DNA of 64,000 nucleotides from contig JBBPIE010000026.1 of the NCBI GenBank assembly GCA_038040485.1, forward strand, positions 39,599 to 103,598. The letters are read 5' to 3'. This document shows positions 61,148-64,000 of this stretch, piece after piece. Each line of letters begins with the position of its first letter. The stretch's first letter is position 1. The DNA is from Onstottus_B arcticum (GTDB lineage Bacteria > Acidobacteriota > Blastocatellia > UBA7656). Made by a program: the position numbers and the translations under genes. The notes under the pieces were generated by a model that was not told where the DNA came from, did no database searches, and was given only the letters and a program-made list of their open reading frames with translations.

Positions 61148-61710
61148 TCTATGCTGTCAAGCTCGCCCGGTTCATCGACGATGAAAACTTTCCTGATGTT
61201 TACTTTCTGCGCCCTGATCTTTGCCGTCTGAGCGGCGAGCGCCGCATCTGCGTAGCCTGTGGGATATAGCTGGTCAACGCTCATGTAGTTCGTGGCGAAG
61301 TAACTAGTGCCTGTTTGCCAAAGCAGCCACAGCCAAACGTCTTTCATCTTGTCCGCGGGGAATCTGTTCACTCCATAGTGTAAGAGCGCTTCCAGTTCAG
61401 CGCACGTGCTGATTCTTTCGTGCAAAGCGGCGCGAACGTCAATGAGATCGCCCCTTGCCGAGGAGAGAGCTTCACGCAGTGACCTAAGCTCGTCCTGGTT
61501 GACCTTGAGCAAAGATACCGCCTCTTCAATCGTGCCATCACGTCGGAGTTGGCGGATGAACAGAACGGCGACAAGCACCGTGGAGAGCGTCAGGAGGATG
61601 TCTACTTCGACAAGATGCAGGAAATGAAGAATGATAGCGGCGAGAGCTGCTATGATCCCGGCGATGGCGTCCCAGTCAAAGACTTGAATCTTCTTGATCC
61701 TGCCCATCAT
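61105..61710 (-). CDS. Membrane protein with two TM helices and coiled coil, probably frameshifted at its 3' end
   Basis: 201 residues from ATG 61710 (TTGGAG upstream). Two hydrophobic helices (AIAGIIAALAAIILHFLHLV, ILLTLSTVLVAVLFI), a coiled coil (QDELRSLREALSSARGDL), then a soluble domain (TNYMSVDQLYPTGYADAALA, IRKVFIVDEPGELDSIECTL). The frame ends LVRSNSSKEST where the downstream frame (60851-61147) takes over. It is therefore either a pseudogene, an assembly error or a programmed shift. Function unknown. Confidence 0.7.
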   Translation of the reverse strand: MMGRIKKIQVFDWDAIAGIIAALAAIILHFLHLVEVDILLTLSTVLVAVLFIRQLRRDGTIEEAVSLLKVNQDELRSLREALSSARGDLIDVRAALHERISTCAELEALLHYGVNRFPADKMKDVWLWLLWQTGTSYFATNYMSVDQLYPTGYADAALAAQTAKIRAQKVNIRKVFIVDEPGELDSIECTLVRSNSSKEST

Positions 61711-61861
61711 AGGCTCCAAGGTTGGGATGCGGAGTCTGACTCCGGGTAAAGACTCTGTATGTGTCGTTCCGGCTTCTCGCGCAGAGCTAAGCGGCCCGCG
61801 CACACTGAATATGAAGGTTTTGATGATTATCAGTACTCTGTCACGCTTCAAGAGGATCGAC

Positions 61862-61940
61862 CTGTAAGGGCGGCCCACCCACCGTGGACGCCCCTCGGTG
61901 GCAATCCAAACCGCTTCGCACCTCAGGGGCGCCGGTACGG
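61862..61940. repeat. Degenerate family D inverted repeat inside element 2
   Basis: CCTGTAAGGGCGGCCCACCC...GACGCCCCTCG and ...CAGGGGCGCCGGTACGGG: the wording of the perfect copy at 15354-15437, with mismatches. Confidence 0.7.
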
Positions 61941-62021
61941 GTCGGCATCAGAATCATCGTGACTGATTACATAAGATGCTCAGCGCATATGTGCCATACT
62001 CGACCGCGATACGGCCTGCAA

Positions 62022-62319
62022 TGGGGCGCCTGACGGGACTCGAACCCGTATCGACGGTTTAAGGGACCGTTGCTCTTCTAAGCCTGGTATTCCGCTCAGC
62101 GTGAATGAACCCGAGATTCTATCGAGAAGTTCAACAGCTCAAACCTTTGTGTGCCGGCGATTGGATCTCACAGCAGGTGGCCTCGGATCCCCACTGACGC
62201 GCGCGATTTTGTCCCAATCTAAGGGAGAAAGTCTCCCTCTGGCACATCGATATTCATCTATAGGATATTCTCATTGAGCATCGCAACCTCACCTATTTTA
62301 CCAGTTGAGCTACAGGCGC
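62022..62319 (-). tRNA. tRNA-like gene split in the D-loop by a ~222-nt structured insert
   Basis: On the minus strand the 5' piece (62319-62299) reads GCGCCTG-TA-GCTC-AACTGGTA. The 3' piece (62076-62022) reads AGAGCAACGGT-CCCTTAA-ACCGT, then ACGGGTTCGAGTCCCGT, CAGGCGC and an encoded CCA. The acceptor pairs 7/7, the D-stem GCTC/GAGC 4/4, the anticodon stem 5/5 and the T-stem 5/5. The loop CCCTTAA would give anticodon CTT (Lys) but has C, not T, at position 33. The insert 62077-62298 folds: TGTGCC/GGCACA, AGGGAGA/TCTCCCT, GATTGG/CCAATC. I found no known intron consensus. Confidence 0.6.
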
Positions 62320-62524
62320 GTTTGAACCTTGTGCCAAACAACATCGTGTCAATCTGTCTAAGACCTCCTATCATATAAGACGCAAAAACTCGCCAGAATC
62401 ATCCAAGACTTTGCGGTTGCGCTGGAATTTTTTTGGATCGCAAGGCCGGACCTACGGATACCAGGCATGATTATCTCACGGGGTGGGGCCCCTTCGCTGT
62501 GAGCAACACAGGCGAGTTACTTTT

Positions 62525-62560
62525 GTGGCGGATACTGTAGCGGATATTGTAGCGACTACC
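62525..62560. repeat. Candidate arm-binding repeats, right end of element 2
   Basis: GCGGATACTGTAGCGGATAT followed by TGTAGCGACTACC, three iterations of a TGTAGCGGATA unit, ~100 bp before attachment copy C. Confidence 0.7.
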
Positions 62561-62660
62561 AGCTTAGACGCGTTGGTATGAGTGAGTAGACAGATTTGGT
62601 ATGTGGTTGAATCTACTCGCAAGTCTCGCTTGGTCCAACCGCGTACTAAGCGTCTCAGCG

Positions 62661-62701
62661 GGATTTTAAGTCCTCTGTGTCTGCCATTCCACCACCCCGG
62701 C
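62661..62701. other. Attachment site copy C (right boundary of the array)
   Basis: 41 bp identical to copy A in tRNA-Leu. The sequence beyond (62702 on) shows no integrase remnant, so it should be the original chromosomal flank. Confidence 0.92.
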
Positions 62702-62967
62702 TTTAGGAACGGTGAGATTATAGAGCAAAGCAAGTCATCCGGTGAAACTAGGAACCGCCGTGGTGAAAAAGAAGAACTCTGCCACGAAGACCCAGGACTC
62801 AAAGTGGCACGATCAACAAGGAAAAAGAGTTACTGTTCGTATTCTCTTGTGTCTTCGCGTTTTGGCGAAAGAGATTGTTTCAGCATTCAGCTAAACGAAC
62901 CCACAGACACCGGTTGACTAGCTCTTCTACGCTTCATATCATTTGGCCGTTTCGAGGAGACCTACCA

Positions 62968-63837
<870 letters not shown>

Positions 63838-63883
63838 AGCAAGATTCTGGCAGTGCCTTAACTTAGTCGGGACGCGCCGGATT

Positions 63884-64000
63884 TTGGAGTGCGGGGGGGG
63901 GGGGGGGGGGTGGGGGTTGTTTGGGGGGGGGGAAAGGGGGCCAAGGCCCCCCACCCAAAACAAAATATAAAACACACCCACGGTGGGTTGGAGGGGTGGT
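63884..64000. other. Poly-G-rich terminal sequence, probable sequencing/assembly artefact
   Basis: After GGAGTGCGG comes a run of G broken by T and A, then CCAAGGCCCCCCACCC and other low-complexity sequence. The run starts exactly where the hairpin repeat seen at 14027 begins, which suggests polymerase stalling and false extension. Confidence 0.75.

Larger units (their letters stand above)
44320..62701. mobile_element. Integrative element 2 carrying a biosynthetic gene cluster
   Basis: Bounded by attachment copies B and C. The left end keeps 14 integrase codons (44382-44426); the rest of the integrase is gone, so the element is probably no longer self-mobile. Right-end arm-type repeats are present. 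The ~18 kb between holds the gene cluster at 44714-60819, a frameshifted membrane protein and a split tRNA-like gene. A family D chromosomal-type repeat at 61862-61940 shows that host-style repeats have entered it or came with it. Confidence 0.8.
61711..62967. other. 1.25-kb gene-poor right end of element 2 and chromosomal flank
   Basis: Contains in order the family D repeat (61862-61940), the split tRNA-like gene (62022-62319), arm-type repeats (62525-62560), attachment copy C (62661-62701) and a degenerate family C repeat (~62775-62870). No protein-coding gene that I would defend. Confidence 0.6.

Noticed and set aside
62077..62298. Classical group I intron in the tRNA-like gene
   Set aside because: The insert lies in the D-loop, not the anticodon loop, and I could not find convincing P/Q/R/S core sequences. 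A covariance search is still needed.
62022..62319. tmRNA or permuted tmRNA reading of the split tRNA-like locus
   Set aside because: A complete anticodon arm precedes the T-arm and the 5' half has a normal D-stem; no tag reading frame or long P2 helix.
62476..62802. 108-codon minus-strand frame with integrase-like SATVSAT end
   Set aside because: The similarity comes from the arm-type DNA repeats being open in this frame; it runs through attachment copy C and is not a gene.

Overview
The window looks like one scaffold of an uncultured soil-type bacterium, most likely an Acidobacteriota of the Blastocatellia kind. This is an inference from two large secreted VWFA proteins with proline/serine-rich linkers, a TTG/GTG-rich start profile, a GT87 transferase and many long intergenic inverted repeats. 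No rRNA or taxonomic marker is present. A 10-N scaffold gap lies at 14080-14089, and the last ~110 bases are a poly-G artefact.

1-38.4 kb is chromosomal. In order it holds a truncated sugar O/N-acyltransferase; two zinc-ribbon membrane proteins; purF-purM; two secreted VWFA proteins; a VOC protein; a Tat-exported tyrosinase next to a stand-alone copy of its C-terminal domain; a Bcp peroxiredoxin; and a run of VOC proteins ending in an overlapping comM / ECF sigma / double-VOC unit. It continues with an MFS exporter; an MntA-HepT toxin-antitoxin pair; a VOC-SpoIIE phosphatase fusion; two peptidoglycan enzymes (L,D-transpeptidase, VanY-like); a lutABC-xylFGH run for lactate oxidation and sugar uptake; a PDZ-containing O-antigen-ligase-like protein that overlaps a GT87 gene tail to tail; and a few envelope proteins. 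At least five families of dispersed inverted repeats fill the intergenic spaces.

39.0-62.7 kb is a tandem array of two integrative elements at the 3' part of tRNA-Leu(TAA). A 41-bp piece of the tRNA gene recurs at 39035-39075 (in the tRNA), 44320-44361 (two differences) and 62661-62701 (identical). Element 1 (about 5.3 kb) carries a tyrosine integrase, a zinc-finger protein, a Toprim/P-loop replication protein and two small coupled genes. Element 2 (about 18.3 kb) keeps only the last 14 codons of its integrase and carries a biosynthetic gene cluster.

The cluster is the most interesting part. One + strand gene set encodes a PhyH-type Fe/2OG oxygenase, a heme-oxygenase-like diiron oxidase, a DRE-TIM acyl transferase fused to a cupin, two methyltransferase-like proteins, an AsnB-type amidotransferase, a fused PabA-PabB aminodeoxychorismate synthase, an aminotransferase-GNAT fusion, an HDAC-type deacetylase, an AroQ chorismate mutase and a prephenate dehydratase/decarboxylase-like protein. 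Flanking minus-strand genes encode a PaaK-like adenylating enzyme, a 69-aa protein and a divergent arginyl-tRNA synthetase-like protein. Between these and the right attachment site is a tRNA-like gene split in its D-loop by about 220 nt of foldable sequence. My reading (inference) is a mobile cluster making an amino-substituted, shikimate-derived amino acid or peptide by way of 4-amino-4-deoxychorismate and 4-amino-4-deoxyprephenate. An acetylation/deacetylation pair and a possible tRNA-dependent step would complete it. I know of no described cluster with this combination.

62.7-64 kb returns to chromosome with a secreted two-domain VOC protein.
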